Of a DNA stretch of 64,000 nt, positions 1-9,196 are shown piece by piece. The translations under genes were made by a program, and so were the position numbers. The stretch covers positions 186,001 through 250,000 of the forward strand of contig NZ_JYKA01000001.1 in assembly GCF_001676875.1 (NCBI RefSeq), given 5' to 3'. The notes under the pieces were generated by a model that did not search any database, had not been told where the DNA came from, and saw nothing but the letters and a program-made list of their open reading frames with translations. Within the stretch, counting starts at the first letter, position 1; each line of letters starts with the position of its first letter. The DNA is from Chromobacterium subtsugae. GTDB taxonomy: Bacteria > Pseudomonadota > Gammaproteobacteria > Burkholderiales > Chromobacteriaceae.

Positions 1-362
1 ACCCAGAATTCGTTGCGGTACAGCGTCCGGTACAGCAGCTGATTGGACAGGTCCTCGATTTCCAGCAGGATTTCCATGCCGGTCTTGCCGGCGGCCGGCG
101 CGATCGAGCGGATCACGCCGTAATCCTCCAGGCTGGCCAGCAACTGGCGGATGCTGTCCGCCGACTGGCGCGGCAGCGCGCCCTGCACTTCCGCCTGGCT
201 GCAGCCCCGCCCCAGCCGCGCCACCAGTTCCGCCACTTCCGCCGCGCTGGCCTGGCCGGCGGACAGCTCCAATTCTTCGTCGCCGGCAGTCTTCACCACC
301 AGCGGCGACTGCGAAATCACTTCGCCGTTCAGGCAATAACGCGCTTCCGGTTGGTGGATCAC
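1..362 (-). CDS. RRE/PqqD-like N-terminal domain protein, partial (3' end outside window)
   Basis: An open frame runs from a GTG at 362-360 to the window edge with 120 codons visible and no stop. A GGAGGG ribosome site sits 8 nt before the GTG. No ATG fits between the upstream in-frame stop (459-461) and this codon. Residues 30-85 have the pattern of a small winged-helix PqqD-type recognition domain, with AELVARLGRG and SIRQLLASLEDYGVIRS separated by a short linker. After residue 95, the stretch MEILLEIEDLSNQLLYRTLYRNEFW-like segment (given here only in outline: LLYRTLYRNEFW at the end) resembles the start of heme-oxygenase-like diiron enzymes. The domain call is from pattern memory; the enzyme part is outside the window. 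A small peptide ORF lies 97 bp upstream on the same strand, suggesting a peptide-modifying role, which is inference. Confidence 0.6.
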   Translation of the reverse strand, partial: MIHQPEARYCLNGEVISQSPLVVKTAGDEELELSAGQASAAEVAELVARLGRGCSQAEVQGALPRQSADSIRQLLASLEDYGVIRSIAPAAGKTGMEILLEIEDLSNQLLYRTLYRNEFW

Positions 363-458
363 GTCGCTTCCCTCCCAGGACAGCCGGCCGCCGGCCAATC
401 CGGCGGCGCGGCAGTCCGGCAGACCGAGGGCCGCATCGCGACACCCCGGCCGGCCGGC

Positions 459-539
459 TTACAGGTGAACCGGCACCAGGACCGGACGCGGATTGCGGGG
501 TTTGACCACCACCACCGCCTCTTGCATGCTGGTTTGCAT
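459..539 (-). CDS. 26-residue peptide ORF, candidate RiPP precursor
   Basis: An ATG at 539-537 is preceded by AAGGAG with about 6 nt spacing, one of the better ribosome sites in the window. The ORF encodes 26 residues starting MQTSMQEAVVVV and ending KPRNPRPVLVPVHL, then TAA. The C-terminal half is rich in Pro, Arg, Val and His and has no Cys, Ser or Thr, so lanthipeptide or thiazole chemistry is unlikely. The next gene on the strand starts with a PqqD-like recognition domain, the usual partner of a modified-peptide precursor. The stop is in the same frame as that gene, 96 bp before its GTG, so this could also be a leader peptide or a 5' remnant of the larger gene. The function is not recognised. 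Confidence 0.5.
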   Translation of the reverse strand: MQTSMQEAVVVVKPRNPRPVLVPVHL

Positions 540-569
540 TTGGCTCTCCTTTGCTTGCGGAAAAGAAAC

Positions 570-588
570 AGCGCCTGGCTCAGGCGCT
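570..588. other. Stable hairpin upstream of the small peptide ORF
   Basis: AGCGCCTG and CAGGCGCT pair around a 3-nt loop, with A-rich sequence on the left and TTTCTT on the right. The layout is terminator-like on the + strand. On the minus strand it lies about 20 nt before the ribosome site of the 26-codon ORF, where it could act as an attenuator. No further support is visible. Confidence 0.4.
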
Positions 589-751
589 TTCTTATCTTAT
601 GCCTGACAGTCCGCCTCAGAAATATCAAATACCTGTCATAAATAACTGTTTTTAAACAGATTTAACCTACCGCGCCAGCCAAAACCTGCCGGCAGCAGGC
701 CGCGCGCGTCTCTCCCCCCTGCCTGCCAGCGCGCCGCTCATCCGCATCGAC

Positions 752-779
752 TTGACATCGATGCCTCCCCGGCTATAAC
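752..779 (+). promoter_or_regulatory. Sigma70-type promoter for the 920 gene
   Basis: TTGACA (752-757, perfect -35) and TATAAC (774-779) are separated by 16 bp. The next gene on this strand starts at 920, giving a leader of about 130 nt. The flanking region is AT-rich compared with the genes. Confidence 0.55.
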
Positions 780-919
780 CACCACATGAATATATTCCAA
801 ACAAGTATCAATTCTAAGTAATAACACCTATATAGCATTACCCGGCCCAACTTCCGGCCCGCCGGCTTGCATATCAAGGGAGACCACCCCGCCTCGGCAA
901 TCCACCAGGGAGATTCGAC

Positions 920-1759
920 ATGAACCTGTTCCAACGCGCAGCCGCGCCGCTAGCCATCAGCCGCAACAACCTCGGCCCCTTGGCCGAACTGGCCGGCAAC
1001 TGGGTAGGCCACGGCTACAACATGATCGCGGTGCCCGACCACCAAAACCACAAGCCTTTTCGCCTGATCGTCAACGCCACCAAGGAAACGCTGGCCTTCA
1101 CCCCGATAGGCGGCCCGGTGCCGAATCGCGGCTCGCTGCAAAACGACATCGACATCTTCGGCCTCACCTATCTGCAACAGGTCAACGACGCCGCCACCGA
1201 CGAAGGCATTCACATCGAACCCGGCATCTGGCTGCATGTGCCCGCCACCAGCGACCCGAAAAAACCCGCCACCATCGTGCGCCAATCCACCATCCCGCAT
1301 GGCGATTCGCTACTGGCAGGGGGAGAAAGCTCCTGTGAAAAGCGCGCTCCCCACATCGCGCCGGCCAGCACCGAACCCCATCGGGTGGATGGCAAGCCGT
1401 TGCCATTCGGCTATACCGATCCCTACCAGAACGGCAAGTTTCCTCCCGGCTTCGACATGAAAAACCCCAACCAGGCGCTGGTGGACGTGCTGCAATACCA
1501 GCAGCAGCAGCTGGAGTTGAAGGTGGTCGAAACCATCAACCTGAAGGTCAGCACCAACGATGCCGGCGGCATCACCAACATTCCCTTCATCGTCAAGAAT
1601 GCCAACGCCACCCACATGGACGCCATTTTCTGGATTGAAACCGTCCAGCGCCCCGACGGCTCGCAGTTCATGCAGTTGCAGTACACGCAGACCGTGCTGC
1701 TGGTATTCGAGGAAATCGTCTGGCCGCACGTCTCGGTCGCCACGCTGCTCAAGCGCTAG
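920..1759 (+). CDS. Lipocalin/heme-binding-like conserved protein
   Basis: The protein has 279 residues. ATG is preceded by AGGGAGA at a good distance. The N-terminal motif LGPLAELAGNWVGHGYN resembles the opening strand of nitrobindin/FABP-like beta-barrels (LGPLA.LLGTW.G.G). The C-terminal third (THMDAIFWIETVQ and QFMQLQYTQTVLLVFE) looks like alternating beta strands closing a barrel. There is no signal peptide or transmembrane segment, so it is probably cytoplasmic. Similar proteins are often called heme-binding, but no heme ligand can be assigned here. It has its own promoter and converges on vioE, so a role in violacein synthesis is not implied by position. Confidence 0.5.
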   Translation: MNLFQRAAAPLAISRNNLGPLAELAGNWVGHGYNMIAVPDHQNHKPFRLIVNATKETLAFTPIGGPVPNRGSLQNDIDIFGLTYLQQVNDAATDEGIHIEPGIWLHVPATSDPKKPATIVRQSTIPHGDSLLAGGESSCEKRAPHIAPASTEPHRVDGKPLPFGYTDPYQNGKFPPGFDMKNPNQALVDVLQYQQQQLELKVVETINLKVSTNDAGGITNIPFIVKNANATHMDAIFWIETVQRPDGSQFMQLQYTQTVLLVFEEIVWPHVSVATLLKR

Positions 1760-1789
1760 GCCTCCCCGTCTCGCCATACGGCGCGGCAT

Positions 1790-1823
1790 AAAAAAGGGAT
1801 GGCGCCCTTTGGCGCCATCCCTT
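1790..1823 (-). terminator. Intrinsic terminator of the vio operon
   Basis: AAGGGATGGCGCC (1794-1806) pairs perfectly with GGCGCCATCCCTT (1811-1823) around a 4-nt loop. On the minus strand the stem is followed by six T residues. It sits 21 bp after the vioE stop. The mirror-image stem could also weakly stop the convergent 920 gene. Confidence 0.85.
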
Positions 1824-1844
1824 GCGCCAAAAGGCGCTCAGTCC

Positions 1845-2435
1845 TCATGCATCGCTGGCCGAAAAAATCTCGCCAGGTATCATCGCGGTGCTCAGATTGG
1901 GAAAGTCCCGCACCGACGCATGCTGCCTGTCGTCGCCGGTGACCATGCGCAGCAGCAGATTGGTGCCGGCCTGGAAATACAGCGTGGACGGTCCCTTGCC
2001 CGCTCTTTGATACGTCCAGGCATCGGCCTCCTGTCCCAGCACGGTGTGCCGTCCGGCATAGCGCGCGTCATGCGCAGCCAGCACGTCGCGCGGCAGGAAC
2101 AGCTGCCGGAACGGGCCGGTTTCGTCGTCCAGCGGGATGTCGCACAGCGCGGTGCCGTACGCCATCGCCTCGCGGCCGTAGGCCACTTTCTGCTTGCGGG
2201 TGCGTCCGCTGGCGGCATTGCCGGTTTCCGACATCCACAGCCGATAGCCGGTATCCTCCTCCGACCACGGGTTGAACAGGCCATCGATGCGGCAGATGTT
2301 GCGGCCGTAGTCGAACCAGCAATAGCCCGAGCTGAGCTGGTCGTCCTGCAGCATCGGCGACCAATAGGAAACGTAGGCGCTGCTCCACTGCTGCGGCAGC
2401 AGCGGCGGCGCGGACTGCGGGATGGGCTGGTTCAT
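1845..2435 (-). CDS. vioE: Violacein biosynthesis protein VioE
   Basis: VioE rearranges the unstable VioB product (indole-3-pyruvate imine dimer) to prodeoxyviolacein by a 1,2-indole shift, without cofactor. The protein is 196 residues, against 191 recalled for C. violaceum; the first eight or so residues are divergent. The core is clear: WSSAYVSYWSPML, GYCWFDY, IDGLFNPW and RLWMSETGNAASGR. Tyr21, Ser23, Phe54, Asn55 and Glu70 correspond to the known active-site Tyr17, Ser19, Phe50, Asn51 and Glu66, and the Arg of LLLRMVTGD is also present. The ATG at 2435 is chosen because GAGG, overlapping the vioD stop, lies 8 nt before it; a longer frame upstream is out-of-frame vioD sequence. Last gene of the operon, 10 bp after vioD. 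Confidence 0.97.
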   Translation of the reverse strand: MNQPIPQSAPPLLPQQWSSAYVSYWSPMLQDDQLSSGYCWFDYGRNICRIDGLFNPWSEEDTGYRLWMSETGNAASGRTRKQKVAYGREAMAYGTALCDIPLDDETGPFRQLFLPRDVLAAHDARYAGRHTVLGQEADAWTYQRAGKGPSTLYFQAGTNLLLRMVTGDDRQHASVRDFPNLSTAMIPGEIFSASDA

Positions 2436-2445
2436 GACGGAGTCC

Positions 2446-3570
2446 TCAGCGATCGAGCGCATAGCCCAGATTGCGCGCCAGGGCCTCCGGCAGCGGCGGC
2501 AGCGCCTTGCGGCGGGCATCGAAGCTCTGCATGAACTCGGCATTGCTCAGATGCATGCGGTCGTCCACCGTCTCGAACCAGTCGCGGCTGCTGTTGGCAT
2601 GCTCGCTGAACAGCTTGACCAACGGCATCGCGCGCGCGTCGAAGCTGGCCAGCGCCGCCGGCACGCTGGCCTCGGCGCACAGCGCCTTCACCAGCAGCTG
2701 CGCCGCCACCACCGCCATGGTGGTGCCGTGGCCGATGGAGAAGTGGCCGGACTGCAGCGCGTCGCCGATCAACACCAGCTTGCCGTCGTAGGACTTGTCG
2801 TGGCTCAGCGTCATGAAGTTGCGCCAGCCTAGGCCAGGCTGCGCCACCAGGCCGTGGCCGCCCAGCTCGGCGCGGAACACGCCCGCCACATACTCCGCCG
2901 ACGCCTCGTCCGACATCTCCCCCAGGCGCGCGCGCTCGAAGGTTTCCTCGCTGCACTCCACCACGAAAGTGCTCATCCGGCTGGAGTACTTGTAGGCGTG
3001 GGCGATGAAAATATCCTTGCCGTGGGTGCGGAACACCAGGTTCATCTGGTCGAACAACTGGCTGGTGCCGAACCAGATGTATTTGTTGCCGCCGTACTCC
3101 AGCTTGGGCGCCAGCGCCTCGGTGAAGTGCGAAGTCTTGTGGTTGACGCCGTTGGCCGCCACGATCAGGTCGTAGTCGTCCAGCGGCAGTTGCTCGCGCG
3201 CCAGCAGCGGCGACTCGTAATGGATGGCGATGCCCAGCGACTGGCAGCGCTCGCGCAGCGCCTGCACCAGGCCGCGCCGCTCCACGCCGCACAGCAGCAC
3301 GCCGGTGCTCATCAGATTGGGCTCGTTATGGTGGATCAGCTTGAAATCCTCCAGGAACTGCGGGTCCAGCCGCTCCGGATGTTCCAGATAGGACAGCGGA
3401 TTAGCCGGATGCTGGCCGGGCCGGCCAGGCAGCACCACGCCCCAGCCCGCCACTTCCTCGGGGTCGTTCTTTTCCGCGATGCTGATCTGCCAATCGGGCT
3501 TCGCCAGCTTCATTTGGCTGGCGAACACCAGGCCTGCCGGACCCGCGCCGATAACCAGGATTTTTTTCAT
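2446..3570 (-). CDS. vioD: Tryptophan/protodeoxyviolaceinate hydroxylase VioD
   Basis: VioD is an FAD- and NADPH-dependent monooxygenase that hydroxylates the 5-position of one indole of protodeoxyviolaceinic acid, giving the 5-OH of violacein. The 374-residue length matches the family. The FAD-binding fold opens with KKILVIGAGPAGLVFA (residues 3-18). GWGVVLPGRPG follows around residue 43, and the second FAD motif LIGDALQSGHFSIGHGTT lies near residue 270. The start overlaps the last bases of vioC (ATGA), indicating translational coupling. The gene looks intact, so the strain should make violacein rather than only deoxyviolacein. Confidence 0.97.
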   Translation of the reverse strand: MKKILVIGAGPAGLVFASQMKLAKPDWQISIAEKNDPEEVAGWGVVLPGRPGQHPANPLSYLEHPERLDPQFLEDFKLIHHNEPNLMSTGVLLCGVERRGLVQALRERCQSLGIAIHYESPLLAREQLPLDDYDLIVAANGVNHKTSHFTEALAPKLEYGGNKYIWFGTSQLFDQMNLVFRTHGKDIFIAHAYKYSSRMSTFVVECSEETFERARLGEMSDEASAEYVAGVFRAELGGHGLVAQPGLGWRNFMTLSHDKSYDGKLVLIGDALQSGHFSIGHGTTMAVVAAQLLVKALCAEASVPAALASFDARAMPLVKLFSEHANSSRDWFETVDDRMHLSNAEFMQSFDARRKALPPLPEALARNLGYALDR

Positions 3571-4859
3571 CAGTTGACCCTCCCCAATTTGTACCAGACG
3601 TTCTGCTTCTTCTGGATGGTTTGCAATTTGTCGTACGGCTCGGAAGTGAAATACAGCTTCTGCGCCATGTCCGGCGGATACAGCTCGGGAAACTTGCCGT
3701 GCATGTAGCGGGTGTAGCGGGCGCGCAGGAAAAAGATGGGGTTGGAGCAGCTGAGCACGTCGTAGTTGGCGCGCGCCATGTCCTGCATCGCGTCGGCCTG
3801 CACCTTGCGCTGCGCGGTGAATTCGGCGAAGGCCAGCTCCTGATCATGGCAGTGCTGGTCCAGCAGCGTGACGAAGCTGTGCGCGTCCTCCAGCGCCATG
3901 TTCATGCCCTGGCCCAGGAACGGCGCGGTGGCGTGCGCGGCGTCGCCCAGCAGCAGCACATTGCCCTTGTAGTGGAAGGTGCTGGAGCGGACATTGATCA
4001 AGTCGTTGCTGGGCTTTACCAGGAATTGTTCCAGCATCTCCTCCCGCACCGCGTCGGACAGGCTGCCGAAATAGCGCTGGAAAAACGCCTTCATCGCCTG
4101 GCGGTCCTGGGTGGCCAGGCTGGGCGTGCCCTCATACGGCAGGCAGACGGCGATGCTGACGCTGCCGTCGGGGATGGTGGCCGCGCGGCCGGCGAACAGG
4201 CCGCCGGAATCCATGCCGAAGAAGTACAGCAGGTCCTTGCGGTAGCCCAGCGCCTCGGCGTCGGGCAGCACCAGCGTCTTGTAGCCGTGGCGGAAGAAGG
4301 TTTGCTGGAATTCGAAACGGCGCATGCCGCTTTGCATCGCCTGGCGCACCGCCGAATGCGCGCCGTCGGCGCCGATGACCATATCGCCTTGCAGGCGCTG
4401 CAGCTGGCCGTCCTTGCTCTGGATCAGCACCGACTTGCCTTCCAGATCGACATCCAGGCATTTGTGCTCGAAGTGGTAGCGGACGCCGTTCCGGTTGGCG
4501 TGGCGGTTCAGCAGGCGCTGAAAAGCGGCCCTGTTCAGGGATAGCGGCGACAAGCCTTCCAGCGGCTGCAGCTCGCGGATGCGGAACTTGCCACCCACCG
4601 AAAACGCCATGCCGACGATGGGTTCGCCGCACTGGTCCAGTTCCGCGCGCGGAATGCCTGCCGCCAGCACCGCCTTGATGCCGCGCACCGTCATGCTGAC
4701 GCCGATGGCGCGCGAGCTGACCGCGTCGACGTAGGACGACAGATCCTGCAGCGGATCGCCCCGCTTCTCGACCACATGGACCTCGTAGCCCCGTCTTGCC
4801 AGGTAAATGGCAGTCAGGCCGCCCGCGAGCCCCCCTCCGACAATAATCGCTTTCTGCAT
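3570..4859 (-). CDS. vioC: Violacein synthase / monooxygenase VioC
   Basis: VioC is a flavin monooxygenase that oxidises the second indole at C2, forming the oxindole ring of violacein or deoxyviolacein. It is 429 residues, the same as recalled for C. violaceum. Visible motifs are the N-terminal dinucleotide fold KAIIVGGGLAGGLTAIYLA, the DG motif GADGAHSAVR near residue 165, and GDAAHATAPFLGQGMN near residue 300. The frame extends nine codons upstream, but the ATG at 4859 starts 1 bp after the vioB stop and directly precedes the FAD motif, so it is preferred. Confidence 0.97.
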   Translation of the reverse strand: MQKAIIVGGGLAGGLTAIYLARRGYEVHVVEKRGDPLQDLSSYVDAVSSRAIGVSMTVRGIKAVLAAGIPRAELDQCGEPIVGMAFSVGGKFRIRELQPLEGLSPLSLNRAAFQRLLNRHANRNGVRYHFEHKCLDVDLEGKSVLIQSKDGQLQRLQGDMVIGADGAHSAVRQAMQSGMRRFEFQQTFFRHGYKTLVLPDAEALGYRKDLLYFFGMDSGGLFAGRAATIPDGSVSIAVCLPYEGTPSLATQDRQAMKAFFQRYFGSLSDAVREEMLEQFLVKPSNDLINVRSSTFHYKGNVLLLGDAAHATAPFLGQGMNMALEDAHSFVTLLDQHCHDQELAFAEFTAQRKVQADAMQDMARANYDVLSCSNPIFFLRARYTRYMHGKFPELYPPDMAQKLYFTSEPYDKLQTIQKKQNVWYKLGRVN

Positions 4860-4860
4860 T

Positions 4861-7857
4861 TCAGGCCTCTCTTGTAAGCTTTCCACAAGCCAAATCCATC
4901 AGTTGCCGGCAGTAGAACGCCAGCAACTCCTTCGGCGCGTCCGCCACCCAGCCCGGCTCCAGGCCGGCCGCCTCATCCGCCAGCGCTTGGCAGCGCTTGG
5001 CCAGCATCTGGCATCCCAAGCTGTAATCGTCGAATACCTTGCAGTCGGCCGCCGCCGGCACCGGCGGCGCGGCGTTCCGCCCCGGCACGCCGGACGGCAG
5101 GTTCATCAGCGCGGTGGACAGCGGCCGCAGCAGGCCGGTCATCAGGTCTATCGCCGCGTTCATCAGCCGCGAGCGCCTGAGGCTGCCCGCCGGCTGCGCC
5201 GCGAAATGCTGCGCCATCATCGCGAACATCAATTCATAGCCGCCCTGGTACAGGCGCATCAGCGCGCGGGCCTGCGGCTCGGTCACCAGATTGCAGCCCT
5301 CGCGCGGCGCCAGCACCGCGTTCTTCAACGCCGGCAGCGCCGGCTCGAACGGCGCCGGCTGCGCCATCAGCCTGCCGGCCAGGCTGCGCAGGCGCTGGAA
5401 ATGCGAATGTTCGAAGTGCGGCGAATCCAGCGCGCCGCCCTCGCCCTGTTCGGTGACGAAGCGGATGCCGAACAGCGCGCTGTCGCGGTCGAAGACTTCC
5501 AGCTGGTAGCCGGGAAACGCGCGGTTGGTCAGCTCATTGAGGAACAGATGGTGCTCGCCGCCGCGCTTGCCCGCCGCGCCGTCGAACAGGTCGGGCAATT
5601 CCTCGAAAGCCTGGCGGATGGACGCGTAGAAGGCGGCGATGGACTTGGCCGGCGAAGGAATGAACGCGGGCCATTCCAGCTTGATGAAGCGGGCCAGCAC
5701 GTATTCGGAAAACGGCTCGAAGGAAAACTCGGTGTCGAGGCCGAACGCGCGCCGCGCCTCGTCCCCCACCCGCGCCGCGCCGGGGTGGAAGGGCTCGCCC
5801 AGCGCCATCAGCAGGTTGTTGACCACCAGGTAGTGGATCATCTCCTCGTGGGCTATCTCCAGGATCGCGCCGCGCAGGCCGCCGTCGCGCCGCCTGTCGC
5901 CGCCGCCGCAGGCCAGCTCCAGTTGCTCCTGGCTCCACGCGCCTGATTGCGCCAATTGCTCGCCCTGCGCGTAATTCGGAATGGAATAGGCGGCGTAGAC
6001 GTACTGCAGCATGATGGACAGCTCGAGATCCACCGCCGTCTTCAGCGCTTCCACCAGCTGGGCGCGGTTCTCGATCCGCGCCGGCGCGCCGCCATCGGGC
6101 GCGGCGGACGGCGCCGCGCGCTCGACATTGGCCAGGTATTTCAGAAACAGTCCGGCCTTGGGCCGCGACAGCTCGCGGGTGCTGGGCATGTAGTAGCTTT
6201 TGTCGCGGTTTTGCGGATCGCACATCTGCCACATCAGCCGGGCGTAGGTCTCGCACTTGCAGCGGTCGGCCAGGCTGAACACCTTGTCCGACATGAAGGG
6301 ATAGACCAGCTCGTAATAACTCATCACGTGCCGGTACAGGAAGGCGTAATCGACCTGCTCCGCCGGCACCTCGGCCAGCTGCCAGTCGTCCGGCAGGATG
6401 CGCAGGTTGACGCGCTGGACGCCGCCGTCCAGCTCGATGCGCGCGACGCCCGGCTTCAGGCCGGTAATCAGCCATTCCGCGTCGCCGTCGCGTTGCCGCA
6501 CCTCCACCGCCGCCTGGCCGTCGCCGACCACCTTGAACGGGATGGCCGGGCGCGGCCGGCGCTCGCCGCGGTAATAGCTTCTCACCGTGACGCGTTCGGG
6601 AAAGCTCAGGCCGCGCGCCGCGTCGGGCGCCTCCAGGTACAGGTTGTTGGCGTCGGTCTGCGACACCCAGTCCACCTCGTCCCAGCGCGCCAATTCGCTC
6701 GACAGCGACAGCGAGCCCTGCGGCGGATTGAGCAGCGGCACGTCGACGATGCCGTGATTACGCCAATAATCCAGGCAGGCCTGCTGCGGAATCCGCGCGA
6801 CCAGGGCGCCGCCGCGATCCTTCAGCAGCAGGTCGCCCAGCGCCAGCTTGGGGCCGAGCGCGTGCGTCAGCCGGCCCGGCTCGTCGATGCGCGGCGCGCG
6901 TGTAGTGAACGGCAGCGCCGCGCACAAATTCAGCGACACCCGGTCATCGCGGATCTGCAGCGTCAGCGGCCCCAGGCCCGCGCCTGCGGGCTGCAGCAGC
7001 CGGCCGGCCGGATAGCTGGCCAGCTCGTCGCGCCGCCATACGCCCACCGTGCCGACCATGTCGTAGAACACCGGCGTGTCCGGCTGCCGCGGCGTGGACA
7101 TGTTGAACAAGGTGTACTGGACAGTCAGTCCCAGCGCGTCGTCGTCTTCCAGCGCCCGCTGCAGCGCCTGCAGCGTCGCCGAGCCGTCATCGCCCAGATT
7201 GAACAGGAAATACGGATCGCTCTTGGGCAAGGAAAACTGGAACACCCGCACCCGGCCGAAATCGTCGTCCAGAAAGTGGCCTGAACGCTCGCAGACATGC
7301 CCGCCGCCCACCCAGCGCGCGCCGTGGGCCTGGTCGATGTCGGCGGTGAACAGGCTGGGCGCGTGGGCGGCGGCGCCGGGCGGGGAAATGACGAACTGCC
7401 CGGCGTAGATCTGCACCGCATCCGGCCGGGTGGGATCATTGTCCACCCAGCGCGCGCGGTTGAACGAGGTGCGCAGGTATTCGTTGTAATGTCCCCACAA
7501 GGCCAGCTTCGCACCGATCAGGCTGTCGTCGGCCTCGGCCGCGCCGGCCCTCGGCTCCACCGCGGTCACCACCGCGCCTTCCCAGGAGAAATGGTTGTTG
7601 CCGTTGGCGTTGTGGCCCAGCGCCAAGCTGAAGACGCCGTCGTCGGCAGGCTTGCCCTCGCTGTCGAAATGCGGACCCAGTTGCCGCAGATACTGGTGGA
7701 ACTCGGCCGGCGGGCGCGCCAGGTCCACCGGCTGGCCGCCGGCCGACACCGTATTGCTGGCCATGTCGATATGGCCGTGCGGATCGCGGTTGGCGGTGGG
7801 CGCGTTGACGCGGGCGCAACCTCGGAAATGAAAACGCGGAAAGTCGAGAATGCTCAT
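4861..7857 (-). CDS. vioB: Iminophenylpyruvate-type dimer synthase VioB
   Basis: VioB is a large heme enzyme that couples two indole-3-pyruvate imine molecules made by VioA. At 998 residues it has the same length as the C. violaceum protein. The N-terminus MSILDFPRFHFRGCARVNAP is typical. The C-terminal half (about residues 590-900) holds the ferritin-like domain of iminophenylpyruvate dimer synthases, visible as VDLELSIMLQYVYAAYSIP and ILEIAHEEMIHYLVVNNLLM, with the expected Glu and His residues. It lies 49 bp after vioA and 1 bp before vioC. No frameshift or gap is seen over the full 3 kb. Confidence 0.97.
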   Translation of the reverse strand: MSILDFPRFHFRGCARVNAPTANRDPHGHIDMASNTVSAGGQPVDLARPPAEFHQYLRQLGPHFDSEGKPADDGVFSLALGHNANGNNHFSWEGAVVTAVEPRAGAAEADDSLIGAKLALWGHYNEYLRTSFNRARWVDNDPTRPDAVQIYAGQFVISPPGAAAHAPSLFTADIDQAHGARWVGGGHVCERSGHFLDDDFGRVRVFQFSLPKSDPYFLFNLGDDGSATLQALQRALEDDDALGLTVQYTLFNMSTPRQPDTPVFYDMVGTVGVWRRDELASYPAGRLLQPAGAGLGPLTLQIRDDRVSLNLCAALPFTTRAPRIDEPGRLTHALGPKLALGDLLLKDRGGALVARIPQQACLDYWRNHGIVDVPLLNPPQGSLSLSSELARWDEVDWVSQTDANNLYLEAPDAARGLSFPERVTVRSYYRGERRPRPAIPFKVVGDGQAAVEVRQRDGDAEWLITGLKPGVARIELDGGVQRVNLRILPDDWQLAEVPAEQVDYAFLYRHVMSYYELVYPFMSDKVFSLADRCKCETYARLMWQMCDPQNRDKSYYMPSTRELSRPKAGLFLKYLANVERAAPSAAPDGGAPARIENRAQLVEALKTAVDLELSIMLQYVYAAYSIPNYAQGEQLAQSGAWSQEQLELACGGGDRRRDGGLRGAILEIAHEEMIHYLVVNNLLMALGEPFHPGAARVGDEARRAFGLDTEFSFEPFSEYVLARFIKLEWPAFIPSPAKSIAAFYASIRQAFEELPDLFDGAAGKRGGEHHLFLNELTNRAFPGYQLEVFDRDSALFGIRFVTEQGEGGALDSPHFEHSHFQRLRSLAGRLMAQPAPFEPALPALKNAVLAPREGCNLVTEPQARALMRLYQGGYELMFAMMAQHFAAQPAGSLRRSRLMNAAIDLMTGLLRPLSTALMNLPSGVPGRNAAPPVPAAADCKVFDDYSLGCQMLAKRCQALADEAAGLEPGWVADAPKELLAFYCRQLMDLACGKLTREA

Positions 7858-7906
7858 AGGGCTCCAGAAGGAATGGACTGCGACGGCGCGGCGCGAAGCC
7901 GCGGGC

Positions 7907-9166
7907 TCATCCGGCCATGCGCTGCAGCAGCAGCGCGCTGGCCGCCCTGGCGCTGAGCAGTCCGCCCTCCATCCAGCCGCAATGCTCGGTGTAGGCGTCG
8001 GAACAGGCGATGATGCCGCTGTCGCGGTTCAGCAAGGCCGGCGGGCGGTCCGCCGCCGCCGCGTCCTGGCAAAACTCGACGCCGTGCGCCCAGTACTTGT
8101 GGACATGCTGGCTTGGCTGCGGAATGCTGGCCGCCCCGATGCCCAGCGCCGCGGCCAGATGGACGCGCACCTGTTCCAGATAGCCGTCCTCGCCGTCGGC
8201 GACGCAGGCGCGCCAGTAAGCCGCCATTTCGCTGTCGGTATAGAAGAACACGTACTTGTCGCCCTTGAAGTAGACCTTGCGCAGCGGGTTGTCGACGATC
8301 AGCACCTGATCTTCCAGCTTGTAGTCGCGCCACCACGGCTCGTCATAAGACAGAAAACCCTTGAACAGCGGCAGCGAGCCATAACGGGAATGGCCCCAGG
8401 CCGCCGGGAAGTCCAGGTTGAGCCCGGCCATCGCCGACGGCGGAATGGCCAGGATCAGGTGCCGGGCGTGATGCGTCAGCTGCCAGCCGTCATCCCCCAC
8501 CAGCGCCAGTCGATAGCCATCCTGGTCGCGCTCCACCGACGCCAGGCGAAAGCCCAGGCTGAACTTGGCGCCGCCCGCCTTGACCTTGTCCTTCATCCGC
8601 GCGATCAGGCCGTCGAAGCCATCCACGGCGGAAAACCACTGGTTGGCGTCGTTCTCGGTGAAGCTCTGGATTTCCGGATGCTTGCCGACGATGTCATAGG
8701 CCATCTCGGCGGAGATATTGGGCAGGAACAGCGCGTCGTAGCCCATGGACTTGATCATGCCGATCGCGCTGTCCGTGCCCTGGTAGCGGCTGACGAAATT
8801 GAGGAAGGATTCCTTGCCATGCTCCTTCAGCCGCGGCGACAGCTCGCGCATCGCGCTTTTCAGCGTTTGCTGGACGCGGTTCTTGAATTTCAGCTGGGTG
8901 AAGGGATAGCGTTCGCTGCGCTGGCTGTAGCTTTGCATCACGCTCTGGAACTGCGGGTGCAGTTGCGGCGAGTAGCGGCCGGCCCCCAGCTCTATCGCGG
9001 CCTTGCCGTCCAGGTTTTTCGAGCGGATGCGTCCCCCCGCCTCCGTCTGCATGTCGAAAATCCGCAGCGACAGGCCGCGGCAGGCGGGCGATTCCAGCAA
9101 ATACGTCGCGCAGCTCAAGCCGCTGATTCCGGCGCCGACGATGCAAATATCCGAAGAGTGCTTCAT
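7907..9166 (-). CDS. vioA: Flavin-dependent L-tryptophan oxidase VioA
   Basis: VioA oxidises L-tryptophan to indole-3-pyruvate imine with FAD and oxygen, the first step to violacein. It is 419 residues. The FAD motif [17 protein letters not shown] starts at residue 8, and ELGAGRYSP carries Arg64, the residue that binds the substrate carboxylate in the C. violaceum enzyme. The C-terminal FAD contact region is around [10 protein letters not shown] longer frame runs to 9331, but the ATG at 9166 has AAGGAA 8 nt upstream and sits just before the FAD fold, so it is the start. It is first in the operon, downstream of a long structured leader and a LuxR-type box. Confidence 0.97.
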   Translation of the reverse strand: MKHSSDICIVGAGISGLSCATYLLESPACRGLSLRIFDMQTEAGGRIRSKNLDGKAAIELGAGRYSPQLHPQFQSVMQSYSQRSERYPFTQLKFKNRVQQTLKSAMRELSPRLKEHGKESFLNFVSRYQGTDSAIGMIKSMGYDALFLPNISAEMAYDIVGKHPEIQSFTENDANQWFSAVDGFDGLIARMKDKVKAGGAKFSLGFRLASVERDQDGYRLALVGDDGWQLTHHARHLILAIPPSAMAGLNLDFPAAWGHSRYGSLPLFKGFLSYDEPWWRDYKLEDQVLIVDNPLRKVYFKGDKYVFFYTDSEMAAYWRACVADGEDGYLEQVRVHLAAALGIGAASIPQPSQHVHKYWAHGVEFCQDAAAADRPPALLNRDSGIIACSDAYTEHCGWMEGGLLSARAASALLLQRMAG

Positions 9167-9196
9167 CACGAAATTCCTTGGTTCATTCAATCGACA

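Noticed and set aside
4807-7956. Long plus-strand ORFs opposite vioB and vioC
   Set aside because: They are antisense shadows caused by high GC at third positions; the minus-strand products are full-length known enzymes.
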